5,208 nucleotides of DNA from Bacillota bacterium. GTDB taxonomy: Bacteria > Bacillota > Clostridia > Tissierellales > Sedimentibacteraceae. A program made the translations under genes and the position numbers. The stretch lies in assembly GCA_023416855.1 (NCBI GenBank), contig JAEZGU010000014.1:1-5208 (forward strand). The letters are read 5' to 3'. Each line of letters starts with the position of its first letter. The first letter of the stretch is position 1. Below, piece after piece: positions 1-5,208 of this stretch. The notes beneath the pieces were generated by a model that had not been told where the DNA came from, made no database searches, and was given only the letters and a program-made list of their open reading frames with translations.

Positions 1-555
1 TGATAAATCAGCGTAGACTATTTTTAAATCATCTCTAATTTCATCATCAACACCCCACATAACTTTTGGCGGAGCAGTAATACCGTATTTCTCCATGTAT
101 GGAAATAAAAGGTTTTCCTTTTTAGAATAATGGATATCTATTTTTAGTAGCTGTTCAAACCCTTCTTTTAATTTTTCGATTGAATCTCCATCTGATTTTT
201 CTAAATTTGGTTTAATTATGTTGTCTATAATTTTTTCAATTTCTCTATTTTCAAGATATAATACATTGGCAGGATGACCAGGTATTTTCATTGGATCTGT
301 TTCTCTGTGAATTTCTTCAATTGATCCTTTAAATACAGCAGAATGCACATCACATAATCTTTGAACCTCTGTTATAGGAAGACCTTCTTGAATTAGTGCT
401 TGTTCTGCTTCAGTAATCTCTGTAGCTGAAACACCATTAAAAGCCTCTTCGAACTTTCCTTTAACTTCATCAACGCTCTTGCCGTCATGAAGTTCCTTTA
501 TTACCTGTCGTATTACTTCTTTACGATATTCTCTGTTGTTAATTTGTTCACTCAT
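1..555 (-). CDS. DUF438 / hemerythrin-like domain protein (C-terminus cut by window edge)
   Basis: Only the first 185 residues are present; the reading frame is open to the left edge. Residues about 10-76 match the DUF438 type helical domain (start MSEQINNREYRKEVIRQVIK). From about residue 90 comes a hemerythrin-like (HHE) metal-binding helical bundle. Candidate ligands are H94 (in GHP), E102 (in LEN), H142 (in HYS) and E147 (in KKENLLFP), followed by the family hallmark VMWGVDDEIR at 165-174. Known family members usually continue into a C-terminal PAS domain and total 400 or more residues, so over half may be missing. The start ATG at 555 has an excellent ribosome binding site (AAAGGAGAA, 563-571) that overlaps the stop codon of the upstream DUF1858 gene, so the two are probably co-transcribed and translationally coupled. 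A cytoplasmic sensor of oxygen, NO or redox state through a diiron or heme site is an inference; no biochemical function is assured. Confidence 0.9.
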   Translation of the reverse strand, partial: MSEQINNREYRKEVIRQVIKELHDGKSVDEVKGKFEEAFNGVSATEITEAEQALIQEGLPITEVQRLCDVHSAVFKGSIEEIHRETDPMKIPGHPANVLYLENREIEKIIDNIIKPNLEKSDGDSIEKLKEGFEQLLKIDIHYSKKENLLFPYMEKYGITAPPKVMWGVDDEIRDDLKIVYADLS

Positions 556-569
556 AATTGTATTCTCCT

Positions 570-797
570 TTATTCTTTAATTTCAAAACCTTTTTGAATT
601 AGTTCTTCTTTTATTTTTTCTAAAGGTATTCCTTTTGCTTTTGAACCCTTAGTCAGTGTCATAAATCTACCTGCAGTATTAATCATTCCCGGTAATGTTA
701 TGTCTTTAAAACCAATGCTTGACAATATTTCCTGCAATTCAGGATACTCTTTGCATAATTCATAGACAGTTTTATTAATATCAATAATTTTACTCAT
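570..797 (-). CDS. DUF1858 domain small protein
   Basis: This is a 75-residue cytoplasmic protein that is essentially a single DUF1858 domain. It carries the family pattern TVYELCKEYPELQEIL, then SIGFKDITLPGMINTAGRFM, then a helix ending LEKIKEELIQKGFEI. DUF1858 resembles the N-terminal ScdA_N domain of RIC/YtfE iron-centre repair proteins, but the Cys-Cys pair of that family is absent here; the only cysteine is C15. An upstream in-frame GTG at 806 would give 78 residues. I prefer ATG at 797, because that GTG is the tail of the ribosome binding site AGGGGTG (804-810), which sits 6 bases before ATG 797. The gene is first in an operon, with 14 bases between its stop and the DUF438/hemerythrin start. 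The pairing suggests the two proteins work together or represent a split version of one architecture. Family assignment is firm; function is unknown. Confidence 0.88.
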   Translation of the reverse strand: MSKIIDINKTVYELCKEYPELQEILSSIGFKDITLPGMINTAGRFMTLTKGSKAKGIPLEKIKEELIQKGFEIKE

Positions 798-803
798 ATA
801 CTT

Positions 804-810
804 CACCCCT
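804..810 (-). promoter_or_regulatory. Ribosome binding site that fixes the DUF1858 start
   Basis: On the minus strand AGGGGTG lies 6 bases before ATG 797. Its last three bases form the in-frame GTG that would otherwise extend the protein by three residues. A start at that GTG would leave no space between the purine-rich stretch and the start codon, so the ATG is the better choice. Confidence 0.75.
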
Positions 811-836
811 AAACATTAATATACCACATATAATTA

Positions 837-865
837 ATTATACCTTATTCTGTTAAAAATAAACA
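837..865 (-). promoter_or_regulatory. Candidate promoter for the DUF1858-DUF438 operon
   Basis: On the minus strand a perfect -10 hexamer TATAAT occupies 837-842, which would place the transcription start near 830 and give a leader of roughly 33 bases. The hexamer 17 bases upstream (TGTTTA, 860-865) is a poor -35, so the promoter would be weak or need an activator. An inverted repeat (849-867) covers the -35 region. Confidence 0.4.
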
Positions 866-867
866 GA
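849..867. repeat. Inverted repeat TCTGTT-N7-AACAGA, possible operator
   Basis: Six-base perfect arms TCTGTT (849-854) and AACAGA (862-867) flank an AT-only 7-base centre. The centre lies about 28 bases upstream of the predicted start of the DUF1858 transcript, a position suited to a repressor or regulator. The sequence CTGTTAA...TAAACAG resembles a Rex-type operator (TTGTTAA-N4-TTAACAA), but the spacing is one base short. In such AT-rich DNA a short palindrome can arise by chance. Confidence 0.3.
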
Positions 868-885
868 CATACTTGCACTTATGTA

Positions 886-894
886 TGATATAAT
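886..894 (+). promoter_or_regulatory. Candidate extended -10 promoter, distal, for the stalk-domain gene
   Basis: TGATATAAT is a perfect extended -10 element (TG, one base, TATAAT). No good -35 is seen at the usual spacing; CAGACA at 864-869 is 19 bases away. If used, the leader to ATG 1002 would be about 100 bases. It competes with the closer candidate at 938-964. Confidence 0.35.
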
Positions 895-937
895 TTTATA
901 GAATACAGTCATTATTAAAAATTATATATATTTTATA

Positions 938-964
938 TTGAAATTTTTTTAACAATGATATAGT
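938..964 (+). promoter_or_regulatory. Candidate proximal promoter for the stalk-domain gene
   Basis: TTGAAA (938-943) and TATAGT (959-964) form a -35/-10 pair with a short 15-base spacer, compensated by a TG extension (TGA just before TATAGT). The predicted start near 971 gives a leader of about 30 bases, normal for a gene whose AGGAGGG site is at 990-996. The -35 lies within an 18-base sequence (938-955) that partly matches a Rex operator. Confidence 0.4.
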
Positions 965-1001
965 ATTTATTTAAGGTATACAATTTTGTAGGAGGGAATT
1001 A

Positions 1002-2327
1002 ATGAAAAAAACAATTTTTACACTTAGTTTAATACTAATGTTAGTATTAACGTCAGCTACAGTTTATGCACAAAACAACGAAATAATAGTTGCAATTGAT
1101 TCAGCAAATGTTGAATTTACTGAAGAAACAGGTCAACCTTTCGTGGATGAAAATAATAGAACTCTTGTTCCATTTAGAAAAGCTCTTGAAACTTACGGAG
1201 CAACTGTAGAATGGAATAATGATGATCGTATTGCTATTGCCGTAAAAGGTGATGTTAAAGTTGAAGTTCCTATTGATCAAAGTTATATATTAATTAATGG
1301 AGAACAAAAAACAACAGATACTCAGGCAAAAATAGTTAATGGCAGAACTTACCTACCAATAAGAGCTGTTATTGAAGCATTTGGCTCAAGTGTTGAATGG
1401 GATCAAGGCTTAAATACAGTTGTTATTACAACAACTCCTGTTGATGCAAAAACAATATTTACTGCAGCAAATAACAAATCATACGATTGGAAAAGCTACG
1501 ATGCAGATGTTAAAATGAATATGTCTATGGATATGCCGGATGCAGCAGGAAGTGTTTCTACAATGAATATGAACATGAACATGTACATGACTCTATTCAT
1601 GAATCCTCTAAAGGCAAAAATAAATGCAGATGTAGTAGTTAACGTTGCAGGACAAGAAATGTCTCAGCCATTTATGAACATGTATATGACTATGGATGAT
1701 AAAGGTCTAAACCAATACATGGGAATGAACGATGGAACAGGTACATATACTTGGATGAAACAAACTGTTACCAATGAGATGTTTGGTGATTTACTAAAAT
1801 ACGATAAAGAAACAATTGCAAAAAATAAAGAAATAACAGAAAAATACATTAAAGACATAAAATATTTTGGTAAATATAAAGATGAAGCCGGAAGAACACT
1901 TTTAAGATTAGAATATACTATGTCAGGCGATATCTATAAAGACATGCTTGGTGAAAGCATAGAACAAATGCCTGAACCAACAAATGAACAAGAAACTGCA
2001 ACTTTAGAAGCATTAAAAGCTTTAGTGAATGGAGAATTTGGCGATTTCAAATGCATAGTATACGTTGATGAAGCAACCGAAGAAATTGTTAAGTATGAAA
2101 TGAATTTAGGTGACATTCTTCATATTGTAATGAGTAGCATGACTGATTTATTTGGTGAAATACCACAAGACGAATTAGATATGTTAAAAAGTATAAAAGC
2201 TTACATGGTTATGGAAATTCTTAATGTTGATAAAGCAACTGATTTTGAAATACCTGAAGAAGCTCTAAATGCACCTGAAATGAGTGAAATGTTAAATGAA
2301 TTAGAAGAAGAAACTGTAACAGAATAA
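1002..2327 (+). CDS. Secreted stalk-domain protein (copper amine oxidase N-like) with Met-rich lipoprotein-like C-terminal domain
   Basis: The 441-residue protein starts at ATG 1002, 5 bases after a strong AGGAGGG site. Residues 1-23 form a Sec signal peptide (MKK, hydrophobic core, cleavage likely after VYA). Residues about 27-145 match the 'copper amine oxidase N-terminal' or stalk domain. It has two sub-repeats: RTLVPFRKALETYGATVEW at 53-71 and the better conserved NGRTYLPIRAVIEAFGSSVEW at 113-133. Despite the family name, this domain is not known to bind copper; it is a common surface or spacer module in Firmicutes. Residues about 150-420 form a second domain resembling the DUF6612/LppX-LolA-like fold, a curved beta-sheet that may hold a hydrophobic ligand. 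There are 18 methionines in residues 172-252, many in every second position (MNMNMNMYM at 188-196). The C-terminus is acidic. No anchor is seen, so the protein is probably released or wall-associated. Ligand and role are unknown. A terminator follows directly. Confidence 0.88.
   Translation: MKKTIFTLSLILMLVLTSATVYAQNNEIIVAIDSANVEFTEETGQPFVDENNRTLVPFRKALETYGATVEWNNDDRIAIAVKGDVKVEVPIDQSYILINGEQKTTDTQAKIVNGRTYLPIRAVIEAFGSSVEWDQGLNTVVITTTPVDAKTIFTAANNKSYDWKSYDADVKMNMSMDMPDAAGSVSTMNMNMNMYMTLFMNPLKAKINADVVVNVAGQEMSQPFMNMYMTMDDKGLNQYMGMNDGTGTYTWMKQTVTNEMFGDLLKYDKETIAKNKEITEKYIKDIKYFGKYKDEAGRTLLRLEYTMSGDIYKDMLGESIEQMPEPTNEQETATLEALKALVNGEFGDFKCIVYVDEATEEIVKYEMNLGDILHIVMSSMTDLFGEIPQDELDMLKSIKAYMVMEILNVDKATDFEIPEEALNAPEMSEMLNELEEETVTE
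1563..1589 (+). repeat. Hexanucleotide repeat encoding Met-Asn alternation
   Basis: Within the stalk-protein gene, four ATG-NAY units (ATGAAT, ATGAAC, ATGAAC, ATGTAC) plus a final ATG encode MNMNMNMYM (residues 188-196). The last part recurs 99 bases downstream at 1674-1691, where ATGAACATGTATATGACT differs from 1575-1592 by one base and again encodes MNMYMT. The repeat could be a replication-slippage site, though the codons also fit a beta-strand with Met on one face. Confidence 0.55.
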
Positions 2328-2330
2328 TCA

Positions 2331-2371
2331 AGTGGTCAGTGGGATGATTCTCACTGACCATTATTTTTTTT
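2331..2371 (+). terminator. Rho-independent terminator after the stalk-domain gene
   Basis: Starting 6 bases after the stop codon, TGGTCAGTGGGA (2333-2344) pairs with TCTCACTGACCA (2349-2360) over 12 base pairs with one G-T pair, closing a TGAT tetraloop. A T-rich tail (TTATTTTTTTT, 2361-2371) follows. It separates this gene from the downstream lipoprotein gene. Confidence 0.93.
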
Positions 2372-2384
2372 GCTTTAATAATAT

Positions 2385-2414
2385 TTGTACCTATGTTAAT
2401 ATTAATAGTACATT
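2385..2414 (+). promoter_or_regulatory. Weak candidate promoter for the NagZ-like lipoprotein gene
   Basis: Because a strong terminator precedes the gene, a promoter is expected between 2372 and 2420. The best pair I see is TTGTAC (2385-2390) and TACATT (2409-2414) with an 18-base spacer, each only partly matching consensus. TATATT at 2414-2419 is a better -10 match but lies too close to the ribosome binding site (AGGAG, 2421-2425). Confidence 0.25.
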
Positions 2415-2432
2415 ATATTTAGGAGCATAAAA

Positions 2433-3596
2433 ATGAAAAATTTATTGATTTATTTCATGATTTTCTTATTGTCAGGATGTGTTGCAAAACCACCTATTGA
2501 TTCTGACAAAAATGATATAACACCACCTATTGAACACCCCCAAGAGCCGTTGGAACCAATTAAACCGGAAGACGAAAGCTTGTTTCACGAATTTGAAAAA
2601 GAAGCTATTTTAACATTGGAGAAAATGACCATAGAAGAAAAAATTGGACAGATGTTCTTGGTTAGGTATCCGGAGGATGAAAAATTAACATCATATCTTT
2701 CCATGAAACCAGGCGGTTTTATAATGTTTGGAAAAGATTTTGCTAATAAAACAAAAGAAGAAGTTATTAATAACATTGAATATTGCCAAAATAATAATAC
2801 AGTACCAATGATAATGGCTGTTGATGAAGAAGGCGGAACTGTAGTAAGGATAAGTTCAAATCCACTTCTATCAAACGAAAGATTTAAATCACCTCAAGAA
2901 CTTTATGCATTAGGTGGCTTTGAAGAAATTAAAAGAGATGCAATTGCAAAATCAAAGTTATTATTAAGTTTGGGAATTAATTTAAATTTGGCTCCAGTTG
3001 CAGATGTATCTGTTAACGAAACAGATTTTATATTCCAAAGAAGTTTTGGTAAATCAGCTGAGGAAACTGCCCATTACGTAAAAACTGTTGTGGAAGCAAT
3101 GAAAGAACAGAAAATATCATCCTCGCTAAAGCATTTTCCCGGTTACGGAAACAACGTTGATACACATACCGGTTCAGCAACAGACACTCGCCCATACCAG
3201 CAATTTTTAGAAAATGATTTTATTCCTTTTAAAGAAGGAATTTTAGCAGGTGCTGAAAGTATATTAATTTCTCATAACATTGTGGAAGCAATTGATACAA
3301 CTCTTCCTGCATCGCTATCAAAAAATGTTGTAGATATATTAAGAAATGATATGGAGTTTACAGGAATAATTATGACTGATGATTTATCTATGGGTGCAAT
3401 ATCAGAACTTCAAACAGAATCATCAGCTGAAGTATTAGCCGTATCTGCAGGTAATGATATGCTAATAGTAACTGATTTTGAAAAAAGCTATAATTCTTTA
3501 TTAAATGCAGTAAACTCAAAAATAATCTCCGAAGAGAGAATTAATGAGTCTGTGTTAAGAATTTTGAAGTGGAAATATTATATGAACCTTTTATAA
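2433..3596 (+). CDS. nagZ: Lipoprotein beta-N-acetylglucosaminidase, glycoside hydrolase family 3 (NagZ type)
   Basis: The 387-residue enzyme probably removes terminal beta-1,4-linked N-acetylglucosamine from peptidoglycan fragments at the outer face of the membrane. Residues 1-16 form a lipoprotein signal with lipobox LSGC (lipidated C16), then a proline-rich linker to about residue 48. The single TIM-barrel GH3 domain follows (about 55-385). Visible motifs are GQMFLVRYP, AVDEEGGTVVRI (129-140, substrate binding), NLAPVADVSV (185-194), KHFPGYG (233-239) with the Asp-His dyad D243-T-H245 that serves as general acid/base in NagZ, and IIMTDDLSMGAI, where D316 is the expected nucleophile. The usual KHFPGHG motif has Tyr at 238 in place of the second His. 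The C-terminal extra domain of the longer Bacillus enzyme is absent, and the length fits the short NagZ form. ATG 2433 follows AGGAG by 7 bases. Family and catalytic residues are clear; exact substrate, and use of the symbol, rest on homology. Confidence 0.92.
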   Translation: MKNLLIYFMIFLLSGCVAKPPIDSDKNDITPPIEHPQEPLEPIKPEDESLFHEFEKEAILTLEKMTIEEKIGQMFLVRYPEDEKLTSYLSMKPGGFIMFGKDFANKTKEEVINNIEYCQNNNTVPMIMAVDEEGGTVVRISSNPLLSNERFKSPQELYALGGFEEIKRDAIAKSKLLLSLGINLNLAPVADVSVNETDFIFQRSFGKSAEETAHYVKTVVEAMKEQKISSSLKHFPGYGNNVDTHTGSATDTRPYQQFLENDFIPFKEGILAGAESILISHNIVEAIDTTLPASLSKNVVDILRNDMEFTGIIMTDDLSMGAISELQTESSAEVLAVSAGNDMLIVTDFEKSYNSLLNAVNSKIISEERINESVLRILKWKYYMNLL

Positions 3597-3622
3597 AAAA
3601 CGGCCATTAGGTCGTCTTTTTT
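3595..3622. terminator. Probable bidirectional terminator between convergent genes
   Basis: A 6-bp stem, ACGGCC (3600-3605) with GGTCGT (3610-3615, one G-T pair), closes an ATTA loop. It is flanked by an A-tract on the left and TCTTTTTT on the right, so both strands carry a hairpin followed by T residues. Only 24 bases separate the stop of the NagZ-like gene (3596) from the stop of the HD gene (3621). The T-tract itself runs into the HD gene's stop codon. Confidence 0.8.
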
Positions 3623-4202
3623 AAATACTATTCTTGTATTCATCTACTAACTTCTTTAATTTTTCTACAACTTCCATATTTCCTTTATTATCAGGTTTAC
3701 CGTCCATATCTGCTACTATAAGCTTAAGCATATAATCTATTCTATGCTCTCCCACTGAATCAACAAACTGTTTGATACCCTGTTCTTTAACGTTTGATAC
3801 AATGTCCTTTATATAATGATATTTAATCAATATACATACTTCGGTAACAAAATCATCATCATAACCTAATCTTTTTAATATTTTTTCACTCTCCACAGCA
3901 GATTTTAAATGATGACCATAAAAATGTCCTCTACCCTTCTCATCTACTGTAAAACATTCAGGTTTAGATATATCATGCAAAAGCGCAGCCATTCTTAATG
4001 TTAATTTTGGTTCAATTGCATCTACTACTGCCATCGTATGATTTAACACATCTTTATCATGATAAGGTGTTTTTTGATCAAATCCTTTTAATTTTAATAA
4101 TTCTGGCATTATAATATCTATTTGCCCTGTTTCTATTAATTTATATATACCCTCTGAAGGTTTATCACTCAAAAGTATTTCTTCTAAAATATTTTTATAC
4201 AT
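3621..4202 (-). CDS. Stand-alone HD domain protein related to the HD region of CCA-adding enzymes
   Basis: The 193-residue cytoplasmic protein matches the HD portion of bacterial CCA tRNA nucleotidyltransferases. Shared features are the opening LSDKPSEGIYKLIETGQIDIIMPEL (residues 11-35), GFDQKTPYHDKDVLNHTMAVVD (40-61), then AALLHDISKPECFTVDEKGRGHFYGHH (72-98) and KSAVESEKILKRLGYDDD. HD-type metal ligands are H55, H76-D77 and a late Asp in VADMDGKP (D165 or D167); H93, H97 and H129 are other conserved-looking residues. The head nucleotidyltransferase domain is entirely missing and no remnant lies upstream. The gene begins cleanly at ATG 4202 with AAAAGGAG (4209-4216) 6 bases before it, so it looks like a genuine short protein rather than a fragment. 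HD domains of E. coli CCA enzyme have phosphatase and 2',3'-cyclic phosphodiesterase activity. A similar phosphohydrolase role on nucleotides or RNA ends is inferred; the substrate is unknown. Confidence 0.88.
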   Translation of the reverse strand: MYKNILEEILLSDKPSEGIYKLIETGQIDIIMPELLKLKGFDQKTPYHDKDVLNHTMAVVDAIEPKLTLRMAALLHDISKPECFTVDEKGRGHFYGHHLKSAVESEKILKRLGYDDDFVTEVCILIKYHYIKDIVSNVKEQGIKQFVDSVGEHRIDYMLKLIVADMDGKPDNKGNMEVVEKLKKLVDEYKNSI

Positions 4203-4272
4203 ATTTTACTCCTTTTGGGAACTTTTTTATAATTTTATTCGTCTAATTAAAGTAATGCTATAATTTTGGACA

Positions 4273-4303
4273 ATTATACATAATAATACATTAATTTTAT
4301 GAA
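4273..4303 (-). promoter_or_regulatory. Candidate promoter for the HD gene
   Basis: On the minus strand TATAAT (4273-4278) is preceded by TTCATA (4298-4303) across a longish 19-base spacer. The predicted leader is about 63 bases. The whole intergenic region is so AT-rich that other -10-like hexamers exist, for example TAAAAT at 4232-4237, so the assignment is tentative. Confidence 0.3.
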
Positions 4304-4319
4304 TCTTACAACATAAAAT
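4294..4319. repeat. Inverted repeat in the divergent intergenic region
   Basis: ATTTTATG (4294-4301) and CATAAAAT (4312-4319) are perfect 8-base arms around a 10-base centre. It lies between the HD gene and the transglutaminase-like gene and overlaps the candidate -35 of the HD gene, so it could be an operator. Given the AT content, one such repeat in this stretch is not surprising by chance. Confidence 0.25.
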
Positions 4320-4328
4320 AATAATTGC

Positions 4329-4357
4329 TTTAATTAATCAAAATAATAGTATATAAT
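4329..4357 (+). promoter_or_regulatory. Candidate promoter for the transglutaminase-like gene
   Basis: A perfect TATAAT (4352-4357) lies 17 bases after TTTAAT (4329-4334), a poor -35. The start would be near 4364, giving a leader of about 25 bases that carries the purine-rich ribosome binding site ending in AAGGGTG (4377-4383). A second perfect extended -10, TGCTATAAT at 4256-4264, could give a longer transcript. Confidence 0.45.
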
Positions 4358-4388
4358 TATTGTTAGGATGTACAGGAAGGGTGATTGT

Positions 4389-5208
4389 ATGAAGAAATTT
4401 TTAACAATTTGCTTAAGCACAGTTATAACAACCGCTACAGTTTTCTCATTAAATACTTATGCAGCTGATTACAATGCAAGTAATTTTTTTGAGTTAGAAA
4501 AAGTTCTCTTTGAACAAATGAATAATTATAATGAAGTATTTCAAATAAAATATACAGGCTCCTTGAACAATATAGAAGAAGTTTTAAAAAACGTTGTTAA
4601 TAAGGATCCTTATTTGAATTCAAACATAAAATCTGTAGGTTGGAAAATTGAAGGCACGACAAAAGTAAGCAATATAAACGTTGATGTTGATTATATAATT
4701 ACTAAATCCGAAAGAAATCAGGCAGATAAGCAAATTGATAACATATTATCTGAAATAATTAAAACAGATATGAACAACCATGAAAAAGTTAAAGCAGTCC
4801 ATGATTATATAATATCAAATAGTAAATATGATGAAAATAAATTGCTTTATTCCGATTATGATTTACTTACTCAAGGCAAATCAGTATGCAACGGCTATGC
4901 ATTGTTAACATACAATATGCTAAACAAGCTTAATATACCGGTTAAATTAGTTACAGGTATGGCGAATTCAGAATTGCATATATGGAACATGGTTAAACTT
5001 GACGGTTATTGGTTCCATTTAGACACAACATGGAATGATCCAATTCCTGATAAAAATATAGCCTCATACAATTACTGTATGCTGAAAGATAATGAAATTT
5101 CAGCAGATCATGTAATTGATGAAAATCTTGATCTACCTGCTGCAATCAAAAGCTATTACTATCTGCTAAAAGAATTATCATATGATAAATTATTGATAGA
5201 ATTAGGTC
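4389..5208 (+). CDS. Exported transglutaminase-like domain protein (C-terminus cut by window edge)
   Basis: The frame is open from ATG 4389 to the window end, giving 273 residues. The start follows AAGGGTG (4377-4383) by 5 bases. Residues 1-25 form a Sec signal peptide (MKKFLTICLS, cleavage likely after NTYA) with no lipobox, so the mature protein is outside the cell. Residues about 27-125 form a less conserved N-terminal region. The transglutaminase-like (papain-fold) core starts near HEKVKAVHDYIISNSKYD (131-148). Triad candidates are C167 in GKSVCNGYA, H197 in ELHIWNMVKL and D212 in WFHLDTTWNDP, all in the order and spacing of the family. In bacteria this fold serves as cysteine protease, amidase or cross-linking enzyme; the substrate here is unknown, with wall peptides or surface proteins as guesses. 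The core appears complete up to about residue 235; any later wall-binding or repeat domain would lie beyond the window. Confidence 0.9.
   Translation, partial: MKKFLTICLSTVITTATVFSLNTYAADYNASNFFELEKVLFEQMNNYNEVFQIKYTGSLNNIEEVLKNVVNKDPYLNSNIKSVGWKIEGTTKVSNINVDVDYIITKSERNQADKQIDNILSEIIKTDMNNHEKVKAVHDYIISNSKYDENKLLYSDYDLLTQGKSVCNGYALLTYNMLNKLNIPVKLVTGMANSELHIWNMVKLDGYWFHLDTTWNDPIPDKNIASYNYCMLKDNEISADHVIDENLDLPAAIKSYYYLLKELSYDKLLIELG

Noticed and set aside
798..806. GTG start at 806 giving a 78-residue DUF1858 protein
   Set aside because: That GTG is the end of the AGGGGTG ribosome binding site; ATG 797 lies at a proper 6-base spacing.
1002..1450. Copper amine oxidase enzyme
   Set aside because: Only the N-terminal stalk-type domain is present; the catalytic topaquinone domain is absent.
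1664..1858. Minus-strand open frame of 64 codons inside the stalk-protein gene
   Set aside because: It is antisense to a well-supported gene, has no recognizable domain, and is the expected shadow of AT-rich coding sequence.
1934..2116. Minus-strand open frame of 60 codons inside the stalk-protein gene
   Set aside because: It lies opposite the conserved C-terminal domain and shows no family features of its own.
2585..2776. Minus-strand open frame of 63 codons inside the NagZ-like gene
   Set aside because: It lies opposite the GH3 domain and has no recognizable domain; treated as a shadow frame.
4256..4264. Extended -10 TGCTATAAT as the main promoter of the transglutaminase-like gene
   Set aside because: No -35 is visible and the leader would exceed 110 bases; the TATAAT at 4352-4357 is better placed. 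It is kept only as an alternative.
4203..4388. Riboswitch or small RNA in the AT-rich divergent region
   Set aside because: I see no GC-containing stems, conserved riboswitch motif or terminator hairpin; only short AT-rich inverted repeats of the kind expected by chance.

Overview
The window is strongly AT-rich, with A/T-ending codons, strong AGGAGG-type ribosome binding sites, rho-independent terminators with long T-tracts, and Gram-positive style secretion signals. Several families (copper-amine-oxidase-N 'stalk' proteins, the DUF1858/DUF438-hemerythrin pair, secreted transglutaminase-like proteins) are typical of anaerobic Firmicutes. The best guess is a chromosomal segment from a low-GC clostridial (Clostridia/Tissierellia-like) bacterium; the genus cannot be fixed from the sequence alone. 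No RNA gene, insertion sequence, CRISPR array, phage gene or attachment site is visible.

Layout, left to right. (1) 1-797, minus strand: a two-gene operon of a small DUF1858 protein followed by a DUF438/hemerythrin-like protein that runs off the left edge. Both families suggest metal-, redox- or nitric-oxide-related sensing, but the exact role is unknown. (2) 798-1001: a divergent intergenic region with candidate promoters on both strands and two imperfect operator-like palindromes. (3) 1002-2327, plus strand: a secreted protein with an N-terminal stalk domain and a methionine-rich, lipoprotein-like C-terminal domain, closed by a strong hairpin terminator at 2331-2371. (4) 2433-3596, plus strand: a lipoprotein of glycoside hydrolase family 3, NagZ type, probably acting on peptidoglycan outside the cell. 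(5) 3597-3620: a compact, probably bidirectional terminator between convergent genes. (6) 3621-4202, minus strand: a stand-alone HD domain that looks like the HD part of a CCA-adding enzyme without its nucleotidyltransferase half. (7) 4203-4388: a second divergent intergenic region. (8) 4389 to the right edge, plus strand: an exported transglutaminase-like cysteine protein with Cys-His-Asp triad candidates, cut by the window end.

The three plus-strand genes all encode exported proteins, so the region has a cell-envelope flavour, but each appears to have its own transcription signals and they do not form one obvious pathway. The two minus-strand units look cytoplasmic. I do not see a clear new multi-gene system. 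The items most worth a second look are the solo CCA-type HD protein, the split DUF1858 + DUF438 pair with its palindromic upstream region, and the methionine-rich domain of the stalk protein.
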